Positions 46,523 through 54,113 of a DNA stretch of 64,000 nt are shown one piece after another. A program made the position numbers and the translations under genes. Position 1 is the first letter of the stretch; every line of letters begins with the position of its first letter. Source of the stretch: Lactobacillus sp. ESL0701 (GTDB taxonomy: Bacteria; Bacillota; Bacilli; Lactobacillales; Lactobacillaceae); contig NZ_JAQTIC010000001.1 in the NCBI RefSeq assembly GCF_029433445.1, positions 62,001 to 126,000 of the forward strand. The letters run 5' to 3'. Below the pieces are notes generated by a model. That model did not search any database. It had not been told where the DNA came from and saw only the letters and a list, made by a program, of their open reading frames with translations.

Positions 46523-47488
46523 TTAGATAAATTGTAAAATTGTCATCAAAATCGGAACGACGATAATGAAGAGGATTGTACTTTCAACCACAATATTAGT
46601 TGCGTATTTAACGTCGCCGTGTGATTCGTTGGCTAAAATTGGTAAGACAGCTAACATTGGCGTTGCTGCTTGGACAACTAAGGTTTGGCGCATTAAGCTT
46701 GGCAAGTTGAAGCCGGCATTTGTTCCGATTTTAATTAAAATAATCAAAATGATTGGTGAAACAATAAAGCGACCAATTAATGCCAAGATTGAATCGCGGT
46801 CAAACTTAACGTTCTTAATTCCAGCATCGTGCAGGACAATTCCGATATAGATCAGTGACAGTGGAGTTACCAAGTTACCAACGTAAGTTAACGTTGAGTT
46901 TAAGAAGGTTGGCACGGGAATCCCTAATAACATCCAGACCAGAGCAACAATAAAACCCACAAGTGGCATCGGTAGTAATTTTTTCCAGTTAATCTTGTGG
47001 TTAGTCTTCTTAGCTTTAGCAGTTGGGTCGTCATTTTGAATTAAGAAAACACCAAATGCCCAAGTAGAAACGGTATTGATAATGTAATATACCAAAAAGT
47101 AAGACATGGCCTTGTCGCCAAACAGTGCCATGTTTAGAGGCATCCCAATAAAGATGGTATTGGCATTAACCACGGCATTCATAAAAATCCCGCGGCGACC
47201 AGGACGGATTTTGAAGACCTTAATGCTCAGCCAAGCAATAAGATAACCAATAATCACGCCCAAAGCTGGGAATAATAATTCGGTTGATAATTGCAATAGA
47301 CTCCCGCGGCTAAGGTTCTTCATAACAGCAGTAAAAATCGAAGCTGGCAGGGCAATTTTAGTGATAATACTAGAAATTTCACTACCAAACTTATCGTCAA
47401 TCCAATTAAATTGTTTTAGTAAAAAGCCGAGAGCCATGATTAAGATAATCACAACTACGCTTGATACAGATGTCAAAAAGACTTGCAT
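46523..47488 (-). CDS. AEC family transporter (malate/auxin efflux carrier type)
   Basis: 321 residues from the ATG at 47488 (MQVFLTSVSSVV), chosen for GAGGAAA upstream; a longer frame to 47533 has no site and overlaps the decayed gene behind it. About ten membrane segments in two five-helix halves, with AILPILAN and NANTIFIGMPLN motifs. Lactobacillus members include malate permeases (MleP) beside malolactic or malic enzyme. The remnant just upstream fits that history. Confidence 0.85.
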   Translation of the reverse strand: MQVFLTSVSSVVVIILIMALGFLLKQFNWIDDKFGSEISSIITKIALPASIFTAVMKNLSRGSLLQLSTELLFPALGVIIGYLIAWLSIKVFKIRPGRRGIFMNAVVNANTIFIGMPLNMALFGDKAMSYFLVYYIINTVSTWAFGVFLIQNDDPTAKAKKTNHKINWKKLLPMPLVGFIVALVWMLLGIPVPTFLNSTLTYVGNLVTPLSLIYIGIVLHDAGIKNVKFDRDSILALIGRFIVSPIILIILIKIGTNAGFNLPSLMRQTLVVQAATPMLAVLPILANESHGDVKYATNIVVESTILFIIVVPILMTILQFI

Positions 47489-47514
47489 AAAAAGTTTCCT
47501 CTTTCTGTAGGTAA

Positions 47515-47740
47515 TTAATATTTGGGCATCCATGTTGTTTCTTGAACGGCTCTTTTGGCATCGGTTATTCCTTCACCGACTAAACCTTAATCAATTACAG
47601 TTTGATGGTAATTATGGTTGAGAAACTAGTGGTAAAAATACAGCACTAATAATTTTATTTATTTGAGAGCTACTTTTGGCTTGCATCATTGGTCATGCAA
47701 ATACTGGTAGTCTTACTAAAATAAGTTGCGCGCACCTTCT
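47515..47740 (-). pseudogene. Remnant of a malic/malolactic enzyme-like gene
   Basis: On the minus strand the last 19 codons before a stop read VGEGITDAKRAVQETTWMPKY, resembling the C-terminal tail of malic enzymes (…W-x-P-x-Y). Further upstream, frames interrupted by stops carry fragments such as PVFA followed by a stop. It directly precedes the AEC carrier, where mleS/mae genes normally sit. Family identity is inferred from a short tail. Confidence 0.4.
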
Positions 47741-47923
47741 TTAGCAAAACTAGTTTCCTCATATCATAATTGCCCTTCAGATATAATACAATAAGTATTT
47801 TTAATAGCAACAATTTTATACTTTAGACGTGTAATAAATTTATTATTAGACTTATAATAAAATAAATTACTGGGCTAATGACGCCCAAATATTAAAAGCA
47901 AACTATTAGTCAAGGAGAATAAT

Positions 47924-48586
47924 ATGACAAAATTTACGGAGCAGTTACACCAAGCAGCAAGTAGTCTATGGCAAAAGAGCATGGAACATCCATTTGTGCA
48001 GGGATTGAAAAGCGGGGAATTGCCGCTGACTAAATTTCGTTTTTATTTATTACAAGACCGGTATTATTTAAATCAGTTTAGTGAATTTCACCGTGCGATT
48101 GCGGCTAAAACTGATGACCAACAGACTAAGCAGTTTTTACTTGAAATGGCGCAGGACCTAAAAGATAGCGAGATGGCGGTGCGCGAGAATTTTTTTAAGC
48201 AATTGAAGATTAAGCCAGTTGAAATTGCGCAAACACCAGTTGCGCCGACTGCGTATTCATATGTTAATCACTTAAATATGACATTAGCGCAAGATGGCAT
48301 TGCTCCAGCTGTTGCCGCACTCGTGCCTTGTTATTGGCTGTATCAAGAAATTGGGCAAAAATTAGCGACTGCGGGTTCATCAGTTTCGTATTATCAAGAG
48401 TGGATTGATACCTATGATGGCGATTGGTATGCAGTTAATGTGCAGCGAATTTTGCGGTTGACGAACTTGTTAGCTGATTCTAGTTCTGCAGCTGAGCGAG
48501 AAAAGATGCAGCTGGCTTTTGTTCGCAGTAGTTATTATGAATTGCAATTTTGGCAGATGGCATACGAGCAAGAAGAATGGGCTTAA
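47924..48586 (+). CDS. tenA: Thiaminase II / aminopyrimidine aminohydrolase TenA
   Basis: 220 residues, all-helical. It hydrolyses aminopyrimidine breakdown products of thiamine to HMP for salvage by ThiD. The catalytic Cys is C136 in VPCYWLYQEIG; YLLQDRYYL, EMAQDLKDSE and the late FVRSSYYELQFWQMAY (catalytic Glu) are typical. It pairs functionally with thiMDE 1.5 kb away but shows no THI-box of its own. AAGGAG precedes the ATG. Confidence 0.93.
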   Translation: MTKFTEQLHQAASSLWQKSMEHPFVQGLKSGELPLTKFRFYLLQDRYYLNQFSEFHRAIAAKTDDQQTKQFLLEMAQDLKDSEMAVRENFFKQLKIKPVEIAQTPVAPTAYSYVNHLNMTLAQDGIAPAVAALVPCYWLYQEIGQKLATAGSSVSYYQEWIDTYDGDWYAVNVQRILRLTNLLADSSSAAEREKMQLAFVRSSYYELQFWQMAYEQEEWA

Positions 48587-48593
48587 AAATAGT

Positions 48594-48634
48594 AAGCAAA
48601 AAGAAGCGTGAGTAATCATGCTTCTTTTTGCTTG
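48594..48634 (+). terminator. tenA terminator
   Basis: GCAAAAAGAAGC/GCTTCTTTTTGC with a 12-nt loop. Confidence 0.7.
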
Positions 48635-48686
48635 CAAGAATTTTTTGATATTATAGGGAAGTTACAATAAAAAAGGAGAGTTAGAA

Positions 48687-49598
48687 ATGATAACAGCTAA
48701 GAAGAGACATTTGTGGGCCTTTCTTGCGGGCTTAGCCTGTGTTATGTGGGGGATTTCAGGGTTATTTGCCAAGTCACTATTTAATGTAAGTCCAGAAATT
48801 ACGCCAATTTGGCTTACGCAAGTGCGAATGGTAGTTTCGGGTGTGATTTTATTAATAGCTGCTGCAATTGTCGGACAAAAGCCGGTAGCGACGATGAAAA
48901 ATAAGCACGACGCGTGGGTAATTATTGCGTATGGCATTTTTGGCTTACTGCCAGTACAGCTGTTTTATTTTATTACTGTGCAAAAGGCCAACCCAGCAAT
49001 AGCAACAATTCTGCAGTTTATTGGACCATTCTTTGTGATGGCATATTTAATTCTGCGCCACCAGCAAACACTGCGCATGTTGGATATGCTTGCTGCAGTT
49101 ACTGCATTTATTGGTGTTATCTTGCTGGCAACTCATGGCGACTTTAGCCATTTTGCGTTGACGCCAGAAGTGCTGCTGTGGGGGTTATTAGCCGCAATTG
49201 GTGTGGCAACTAACACGTTAATTCCAATTAATGTGCTGCACCGTGTTTCTAGTTTAGTGGTCACAGGATGGGGACTGCTTTCTGCTGGAATTTGCTTAAC
49301 GATTATTCATCCAGTATGGCCGCATGTGCATTTAACTGGGCAAGTTTGGCTGGCTGTTAGTGTAGTAATCGTGATTGGCACGCTGATTCCATTTCAATTA
49401 ATGACCAACTCATTGCGGTTTATTAAGGCATCGACGGCGAGCTTGCTTGATGCCTTTGAGCCACTGTCCGCAACAATTGGGTCAGTTTTGTGCTTTGGCT
49501 TAATCATGACGCCGCTTGATTGGCTGGGTGCACTGTTAGTGGTTGCTGCAGCGATGGCACTAAATATTACGCCAAAGAAAAAGCATGAAAATTTTTAA
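48687..49598 (+). CDS. EamA/DMT family transporter
   Basis: 303 residues with ten membrane segments in two EamA repeats; the first starts FLAGLACVMWGISGLFAKSLF and the second LLWGLLAAIGVATNTLIPI. It is a drug/metabolite transporter of unknown substrate, although its position after tenA makes a thiamine-precursor role conceivable. AAAGGAGAG precedes the ATG. Confidence 0.87.
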   Translation: MITAKKRHLWAFLAGLACVMWGISGLFAKSLFNVSPEITPIWLTQVRMVVSGVILLIAAAIVGQKPVATMKNKHDAWVIIAYGIFGLLPVQLFYFITVQKANPAIATILQFIGPFFVMAYLILRHQQTLRMLDMLAAVTAFIGVILLATHGDFSHFALTPEVLLWGLLAAIGVATNTLIPINVLHRVSSLVVTGWGLLSAGICLTIIHPVWPHVHLTGQVWLAVSVVIVIGTLIPFQLMTNSLRFIKASTASLLDAFEPLSATIGSVLCFGLIMTPLDWLGALLVVAAAMALNITPKKKHENF

Positions 49599-49690
49599 TA
49601 AGTGATAATTAAGTAATCATAAATTTACAAACTAATGAAAAAAGTATATTCTTCTTTTTAGGGATGCTGCTATGACTGGGATCTTTTACT
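49599..49690. other. AT-rich intergenic DNA before the orphan repeat
   Basis: No ORF or promoter of note. If the array once had a leader, this is where it would lie. Confidence 0.3.
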
Positions 49691-49719
49691 GTATTCCCCA
49701 CATGCGTGGGGGTGATCCT
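49691..49719 (+). CRISPR. Orphan canonical type I-E repeat
   Basis: A 29-nt unit beginning GTATTCCCCAC and ending GTGGGGGTGATCCT, with perfect dyad CCCCAC/GTGGGG. It is the standard repeat of Lactobacillus type I-E arrays. No second copy lies 61 bp to either side, so it is a collapsed array. Cas7e and Cas6e genes are 2.6 kb downstream on the same strand. Confidence 0.85.
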
Positions 49720-49800
49720 AGACATCATCTGTACCTATTTTGATATTACGGATGTATAGTATACAGATAAGAACTAGGTAGTACCTACGAGCACTAACCG

Positions 49801-49824
49801 TGAAGTGCAACAGAAAAGTTAGAC
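49801..49824. mobile_element. Possible insertion-sequence end remnant
   Basis: TGAAGTGCAACAGAAAAGTTAGAC resembles in form the terminal inverted repeats of IS3-family (IS150-like) elements, which commonly begin TG and carry GTTAGAC. No partner end or transposase is in the window. If real it could mark the deletion that removed the array and cas genes. Confidence 0.3.
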
Positions 49825-49841
49825 ATTTTTTATGTAAAAAA

Positions 49842-49877
49842 ATACCCCTCAGAAGCAAATCTGAGGGGCTATTTTTA
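49842..49877. terminator. Terminator of the secreted-protein operon
   Basis: CCCCTCAGA/TCTGAGGGG with a 6-nt loop between A7 and T5. It ends the minus-strand unit. Confidence 0.85.
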
Positions 49878-49884
49878 TTCGAAC

Positions 49885-50700
49885 TTAATAGTTTTCTGGC
49901 TTAATAGTTATCGTCGATGTCTTATTATCTAATTGTAAGTCTGAATTTGGCACTTCAGACACAATGAGCTGTTGGCCAACAGCAATATTAGGATATTGTT
50001 GTAAGATCAGCTTCAAGCCTTCTGACTGTTTAGGCTTAACCCAGCGATCATCGTCTGGCATAACCATAAGCTCTTGACCAGTATTGCAGGCAACAATCTT
50101 AAAATATTTGCTTAGAACTGCAGAAACTTTGATAGGTTCCATAGAGTTATTGGTAAAACTGCCATAAATTCTAAATCCATATTTACTGTATATTGGATTA
50201 CCAATACCGAATCGCCCTATATTTTTAACGTAGAAAAATTTATCTTCGGGTGAGAAGAAAACATCATATTTTTTAAACTTATTTTTAATGTATTTATTTT
50301 TGGCTTTCTTTTCAGCTTTGAGTTGATCATCAATGTAGTCCCATTTATCTTCAAACCAGTTTGCTGTCTTATGAGGATAGCACCAGCTACCATTCATTTC
50401 ATTAAATGCCCAATAATAGTTCCATTGAGGGTCTGCTAATATCTTTACTTGTTTTCCTTTTTTTAGTTGCTTTTTTTCTGCAAGATATTGATGTCCAACA
50501 CCTTCTTTACCCCATCTAACTTTTCTGATGGTGATATTCTTAGTTAGAATAACTGTTCTAAATTTGCCGCTACGGTCATCTTTCTTAAACCAGTAAGAAT
50601 AGGACTTATAGTTTGAAGCTGAAACTGATTGTACCTGAATAACTGCCAAGCTAGAACCTAAAAGGACAATAGAAAGCAAACTTAATAATTTCTTTTTCAT
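49885..50700 (-). CDS. Secreted protein with SH3-like repeat, 271 aa
   Basis: I use MKKKLLSLLSIVLLGSS as the start; an ATG five codons earlier overlaps the previous gene. The signal peptide is cleaved after SVSA. The mature N-terminal region (RTVILTKNITIRKV... KKQLKKGKQVKILAD) matches a region of the 134-aa protein next door. The C-terminal ~130 residues have beta-sandwich character like DUF4352-type domains (FTNNSMEPIKVSAVLSKYF). Surface or secreted, function unknown. Confidence 0.7.
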   Translation of the reverse strand: MKKKLLSLLSIVLLGSSLAVIQVQSVSASNYKSYSYWFKKDDRSGKFRTVILTKNITIRKVRWGKEGVGHQYLAEKKQLKKGKQVKILADPQWNYYWAFNEMNGSWCYPHKTANWFEDKWDYIDDQLKAEKKAKNKYIKNKFKKYDVFFSPEDKFFYVKNIGRFGIGNPIYSKYGFRIYGSFTNNSMEPIKVSAVLSKYFKIVACNTGQELMVMPDDDRWVKPKQSEGLKLILQQYPNIAVGQQLIVSEVPNSDLQLDNKTSTITIKPENY

Positions 50701-50701
50701 G

Positions 50702-51106
50702 TTACTTACCAGCATACTTTTTTAAATTCTTTTTATTGTAATAAGCTAGCCAATTGCTTGTCGACTTATTGTAAACCCAAAAGTAGCCTTTCCCATGAGA
50801 CGGACCGACACCAGAGATATGTCCCTCAAATCCCCACGGCCAAGAAGCAAGCTGTGATACGCGAACAACTGAACCTTTTTTAAGCCACTTTTTCTTCATT
50901 GGATATTCCTCATATCCGGGTACATTTGCATTGATCTTCCAAATCCTAACTCGCTTAGTGGTAATTACTTTACGAGGATGTAACGGCCTTTGCCAATAGC
51001 TAGAATTAAATGATGGCACTGCTTGCACGTTACATACTGGTACAGCTACTGCAGATACTCCCATAATTGCTATAGCTGCTAAATTCAACCACTTCTTCTT
51101 CATCAT
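50702..51106 (-). CDS. Small secreted protein with SH3-like domain, 134 aa
   Basis: Signal peptide MMKKKWLNLAAIAIMG to about residue 29, then one domain: KVITTKRVRIWKINAN, KKKWLKKGSVVRVSQLASWPW and FWVYNKSTSNWLAYYN. Spacing of LTK/TTK, the LKKG turn and the aromatic ending are shared with the 271-aa neighbour, so both come from one module. Start and stop overlap both neighbours (ATGA-type), showing a tight operon. Confidence 0.7.
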   Translation of the reverse strand: MMKKKWLNLAAIAIMGVSAVAVPVCNVQAVPSFNSSYWQRPLHPRKVITTKRVRIWKINANVPGYEEYPMKKKWLKKGSVVRVSQLASWPWGFEGHISGVGPSHGKGYFWVYNKSTSNWLAYYNKKNLKKYAGK

Positions 51107-51309
51107 AAATCTCCCATGATACTTATAACTTTGCCAATAATACCTGAGTCTTGACCGTTAGCGGGATACCAGCCCAGAGAGTTATTTTTATAGCTAATTC
51201 CTCGAATGTCTTTATGCTTAACGACTGTACCAATTGCACATTTCGTATAAACCATATAGAAGAGGACTTTATTGCCAATTTCAGCAGTTTTCTGAGGACG
51301 GATAACCAT
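51103..51309 (-). CDS. Hypothetical protein, 68 aa
   Basis: MVIRPQKTAEIGNKVLFYMV with further beta-strand-like stretches and Gly/Asn turns. It looks like a small SH3/KOW-like barrel. No signal peptide. Its stop overlaps the start of the 134-aa secreted protein. The function is unknown; an intracellular partner or immunity-type protein is conceivable. Confidence 0.5.
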   Translation of the reverse strand: MVIRPQKTAEIGNKVLFYMVYTKCAIGTVVKHKDIRGISYKNNSLGWYPANGQDSGIIGKVISIMGDL

Positions 51310-51333
51310 AATGCTATCTATTGATTACTGGCT

Positions 51334-51534
51334 TCATATATCTCTATTATGACACTGCAAAGCAAATAAAACACTATTTTTTTCAAGGTTAAATGGATAA
51401 TAGATTTTCACATAGTCGACAATATTGGATAAGCGGAGGTTATCAACTTCGTACCCATAAGATTTTAGTAAGGAATCATCAGCAGCAAACGACATTAAAC
51501 TTTGGGATAATTTTTTGTAGTTCAGGTTATCCAT
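51334..51534 (-). CDS. Hypothetical protein, 66 aa
   Basis: MDNLNYKKLSQSLMSFAADD and a C-terminal IYYPFNLEKNSVLFALQC. Soluble, mildly acidic. Its ATG overlaps the end of the truncated frame upstream (TATGGATAA), as in a coupled operon. I do not recognise it. Confidence 0.5.
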   Translation of the reverse strand: MDNLNYKKLSQSLMSFAADDSLLKSYGYEVDNLRLSNIVDYVKIYYPFNLEKNSVLFALQCHNRDI

Positions 51535-51721
51535 AAATTTCCTTCACTGAGTAAAAGTAAGGGCTAGGACTACCAAAGTGAATGCTATTTTCACGACGAT
51601 ATTTGTAAAGTAATTTAATTGCAAATTTGTTAGCTAATGAGTCATCTATTATTAAATCTTCTCTTGCACACGTTGCTTTGCTGATCTCGTGATTAAAGAC
51701 AGACGACTTATCATTTTAATA
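51530..51721 (-). pseudogene. Truncated gene, C-terminal ~60 codons only
   Basis: A minus-strand frame opened by a stop and lacking any ATG/GTG start reads EISKATCAREDLIIDD, then LANKFAIKLLYKYRREN, and ends SVKEIYG. Its stop overlaps the 66-aa ORF start. It is the 3' end of a larger gene whose 5' part is missing where the CRISPR-like segment begins. Confidence 0.5.
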
Positions 51722-51763
51722 AATGATCTATAGAAAATGATATCCTGTAGGAATTATCTTTTT

Positions 51764-51786
51764 GAACCGTTCAGTTTGGGTATAAT
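51764..51786 (+). promoter_or_regulatory. Promoter candidate of the mini-array
   Basis: TATAAT at 51781-51786 with a weak -35 (TTTTTG, about 16 bp upstream). The predicted start falls at the first base of the first divergent repeat. Confidence 0.5.
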
Positions 51787-51791
51787 TATTA

Positions 51792-51881
51792 GTAATATTC
51801 ACATATGTGGGTGTGCTGCCATTTTCGATATGAATACCATTTTTGGTCTAATGTATTACTCATATTTATGAGGGTAATTTT
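51792..51881 (+). CRISPR. Divergent two-repeat mini-CRISPR with one 32-nt spacer
   Basis: Repeat 1 (51792-51820) and repeat 2 (51853-51881) each match the orphan type I-E repeat at 19 of 29 positions and start exactly 61 bp apart, the type I-E period. Both begin GTA and contain a central dyad, CACATATGTG in the first and CTCAT-ATTT-ATGAG in the second, so stems are kept although bases differ. The spacer is 51821-51852. There is no third unit at +61. A hairpin TACTC/GAGTA followed by ATTTTCTGTTTT (51928-51960) may end the RNA. Confidence 0.65.
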
Positions 51882-51960
51882 AATATCAGAAGTGTTACTG
51901 ATTATATAAAATAATATTTTAAATCTGTACTCCAGAAGCTTTGAGTAATAGATTTTCTGT

Positions 51961-52258
51961 TTTAATATAGCTGCTTGAATATTAATGTTCGTATACTATA
52001 TTTTACTTTGTAAAACATCTTGCAAAAAATATAGTTTTATTACATAATATGTAGTTATAAACGGTGTGTTAACAAATAAATTTATGCTTATAATAATGTC
52101 ATGTATGTTTAAACGCATTTTTATGTTAGTAAACAAATTTTACCTAAACTAAATTTACTGGATATACTAATTATTAGTCAATAAATATAGGGATACATGG
52201 ATTAAGTAAAGTGTAAAACACATAATTTGGCCAATAATACTTAAAAGGAGCAATTGGA
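51961..52258 (+). promoter_or_regulatory. cas7e-cas6e upstream region
   Basis: A promoter candidate TTTACC-18 bp-TATACT lies at about 52140-52170, with an imperfect inverted repeat AGTAAA...TTTACT around it (52126-52162). A 15-codon ORF (52105-52152) lacks a ribosome site. No trace of cse2 or cas8e coding is readable here. Confidence 0.4.
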
Positions 52259-53344
52259 ATGAGTAATACAAATTTATATCTTGATCTGAACATCTTACAG
52301 AAAGTACCGTCTTCTAATATTAATCAAGATGGTACAGGTGCACCAAAAACCGCGTATTATGGTGGCGTTACTCGTGCACGTGTTTCTGCACAAAGCTGGC
52401 AAAAGGCAGTGCGTGATTTCTTTAAAGCAGAAAATTCTGCAGTTGGTACAAAAACAAAAGAAATTGCTGAACTGTTAGCACATAAATTGTCAGCTTTAGA
52501 TGGTTCCCTAGGTGAAAAGGCGGCAATGGATAAAGCTATTGCTACTTTAGGGGCAGCTGGAATTAAATTTAATCGGGATACTGATAGTGGCAAGATTTTA
52601 ACGTCTACTTTTTTAACAGTTAGTCCTGCTCAACTAGAAAAATTAGCTCAATATGCTTTGACTCATGATAATTTGACCGATCAAACCGCTAAAAATGATG
52701 TTACACGTATTTTACAAGCTGATAATTCTCTTGATTTGGCTTTATTTGGTCGGATGGTTCCAGATAATGCTGTACTTAATGTTAATGCCGCAGCTCAAAT
52801 GGCTAATGCAATTTCAACACATGAAATCAAGCCAGAATATGATTACTTTACAGCAGTTGAAGATTCACGCCCGGAAGATTCAGATAATGTTGATATGTTA
52901 GGCGCAGTTGAATACAATGCAGCAATCTTATATCGTTATGCAAATGTGAGTGTTGGTACTTTAGCTAATAACCTTAACAATGAAGATATTGTTAAGAATA
53001 TTGTTGCTTTTGTGAAGGCTTTTATTCTTTCAATGCCAACTAGTTCGCAAATGACGTTTGCTAACAAGACTTTGCCGAATTACATTATGATTACTTTACG
53101 GGAAGATACACCAATTAACTTGGCTTCTGCATTTGAAGAACCAATTTCTTCCAAGAAGGACTGCATTGCAAGATCAATTAAGAAATTGGAAGACGAATAT
53201 GTTGTAACTAAGAGATTCGTTGAAGAACCTTTGATGAATGTAATTCTTACTAATCATCCTTCAAAATTTAATAACCAAGCTGAAAATCTATCAGAATTGT
53301 TGGATAAGGTTACTGAAGCCTTAACAAAAGCAATGAAAGATTAA
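52259..53344 (+). CDS. cas7e: CRISPR-associated protein Cas7e (CasC/Cse4)
   Basis: 361 residues, full length for type I-E backbone proteins (E. coli CasC 363). The N-terminal block (YLDLNILQKVPSSNINQDG, then GGVTRARVSAQSWQKAVRDFF) is the RNA-binding signature. MLGAVEYNAAILYRYANVSV, TFANKTLPNYIMITLRED and the C-terminal part also match. Cas7e normally forms a six-copy filament on crRNA within Cascade. Here cas8e, cse2 and cas5e are absent. AAGGAGC precedes the ATG. cas6e follows after 34 bp. Confidence 0.95.
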   Translation: MSNTNLYLDLNILQKVPSSNINQDGTGAPKTAYYGGVTRARVSAQSWQKAVRDFFKAENSAVGTKTKEIAELLAHKLSALDGSLGEKAAMDKAIATLGAAGIKFNRDTDSGKILTSTFLTVSPAQLEKLAQYALTHDNLTDQTAKNDVTRILQADNSLDLALFGRMVPDNAVLNVNAAAQMANAISTHEIKPEYDYFTAVEDSRPEDSDNVDMLGAVEYNAAILYRYANVSVGTLANNLNNEDIVKNIVAFVKAFILSMPTSSQMTFANKTLPNYIMITLREDTPINLASAFEEPISSKKDCIARSIKKLEDEYVVTKRFVEEPLMNVILTNHPSKFNNQAENLSELLDKVTEALTKAMKD

Positions 53345-53378
53345 TAGCTTATAAGGTAATTGAAGGAGGGAAGCAGAA

Positions 53379-54002
53379 GTGTATCTATCAAGAGTTGAAA
53401 TTGATGTTAACAATTGGCCGAAAGCTAAGGAATTAACGCAACTTTCTGCGTTTCACAATTGGGTAGAACAAAGTTTTCCTGATGAGGTCGAATCTGAGGA
53501 TCAAGAGCCCCATTTATGGCGAATTGATCGTTTGGTGAATAAGGAATATCTATTAATTGTTAGCAAAAGCAAACCTGATTCTAGCAGCCTCTTAGAGTAT
53601 GGTGTTTCAGGTACTGTTGATATTGTGGATTATGATGAATTTTTAAGTAAAATTAAATCAGATCAAGTCATGCAATTTAGATTAGCTGCAGATCCATCGT
53701 TTAAATCAAAAGATGGTAAAGTAAAGCCTGCTGTTACTGTAAAAGAGCAAGTACGGTGGTTGCTTGAGCAAGCAGAAAAAAATGGCTTTCAAGTAAAAAT
53801 TCCAGAATTACAAATTATTAGTCGAGATTGGCCGATAGCATTCCATCAAGATAGTCGAAGAGTACGCCTTAGTGGCATAATGTTTGAAGGTAAGTTAGTA
53901 GTAAAAGGTGTTGACATATTTAAACAAGCTTTAACTAATGGTGTCGGGTTAGAGAAGACTTTCGGTATGGGTCTCATGACAGTTATTCCTCAAGCTGAAT
54001 AA
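53379..54002 (+). CDS. cas6e: CRISPR-associated endoribonuclease Cas6e (CasE/Cse3)
   Basis: 207 residues starting at GTG after GGAGGG. Cas6e cuts pre-crRNA at the repeat hairpin. His26 (in LSAFHNWV) aligns with the catalytic His26 of T. thermophilus Cas6e; Tyr23 of that enzyme is Ser here. QFRLAADPSFKSKDGK and the glycine-rich loop NGVGLEKTFGMGLMTVIP are conserved. The protein is intact. It follows cas7e directly where cas5e would normally intervene, and no cas1/cas2 follows; a terminator comes next. Confidence 0.95.
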   Translation: MYLSRVEIDVNNWPKAKELTQLSAFHNWVEQSFPDEVESEDQEPHLWRIDRLVNKEYLLIVSKSKPDSSSLLEYGVSGTVDIVDYDEFLSKIKSDQVMQFRLAADPSFKSKDGKVKPAVTVKEQVRWLLEQAEKNGFQVKIPELQIISRDWPIAFHQDSRRVRLSGIMFEGKLVVKGVDIFKQALTNGVGLEKTFGMGLMTVIPQAE

Positions 54003-54013
54003 TATTTTAGAAT

Positions 54014-54046
54014 AAAAAGCGATTCATGATGGATCGCTTTTTTTTG
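54014..54046 (+). terminator. cas7e-cas6e terminator
   Basis: AAAGCGAT/ATCGCTTT with a 9-nt loop, then T8, 12 bp after cas6e. Confidence 0.85.
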
Positions 54047-54085
54047 TATATTTGAAAAACTCTGACAGAAGTAAGGTATTATATC

Positions 54086-54113
54086 TTTACTTACAAAAAG
54101 TAAGTGATATTAT
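54086..54113 (+). promoter_or_regulatory. poxB promoter candidate
   Basis: TTTACT (54086-54091), 16-bp spacer, TATTAT (54108-54113). The -35 overlaps the first operator copy. Confidence 0.5.

Noticed and set aside
49754-49800. Possible second repeat after the orphan type I-E repeat
   Set aside because: The bases 61 bp downstream share only GTAT with the repeat and have no dyad.
51732-51760. Possible further CRISPR-like repeat 60 bp before the first divergent repeat
   Set aside because: Only the last ~14 bases resemble the repeat; overall 11 of 29 positions match, near background, and the spacing is 60 rather than 61.
52105-52152. 15-codon ORF before cas7e as a CreT-like toxin
   Set aside because: No ribosome binding site and no rare-codon cluster or structure typical of CreT; kept only as a point to check.
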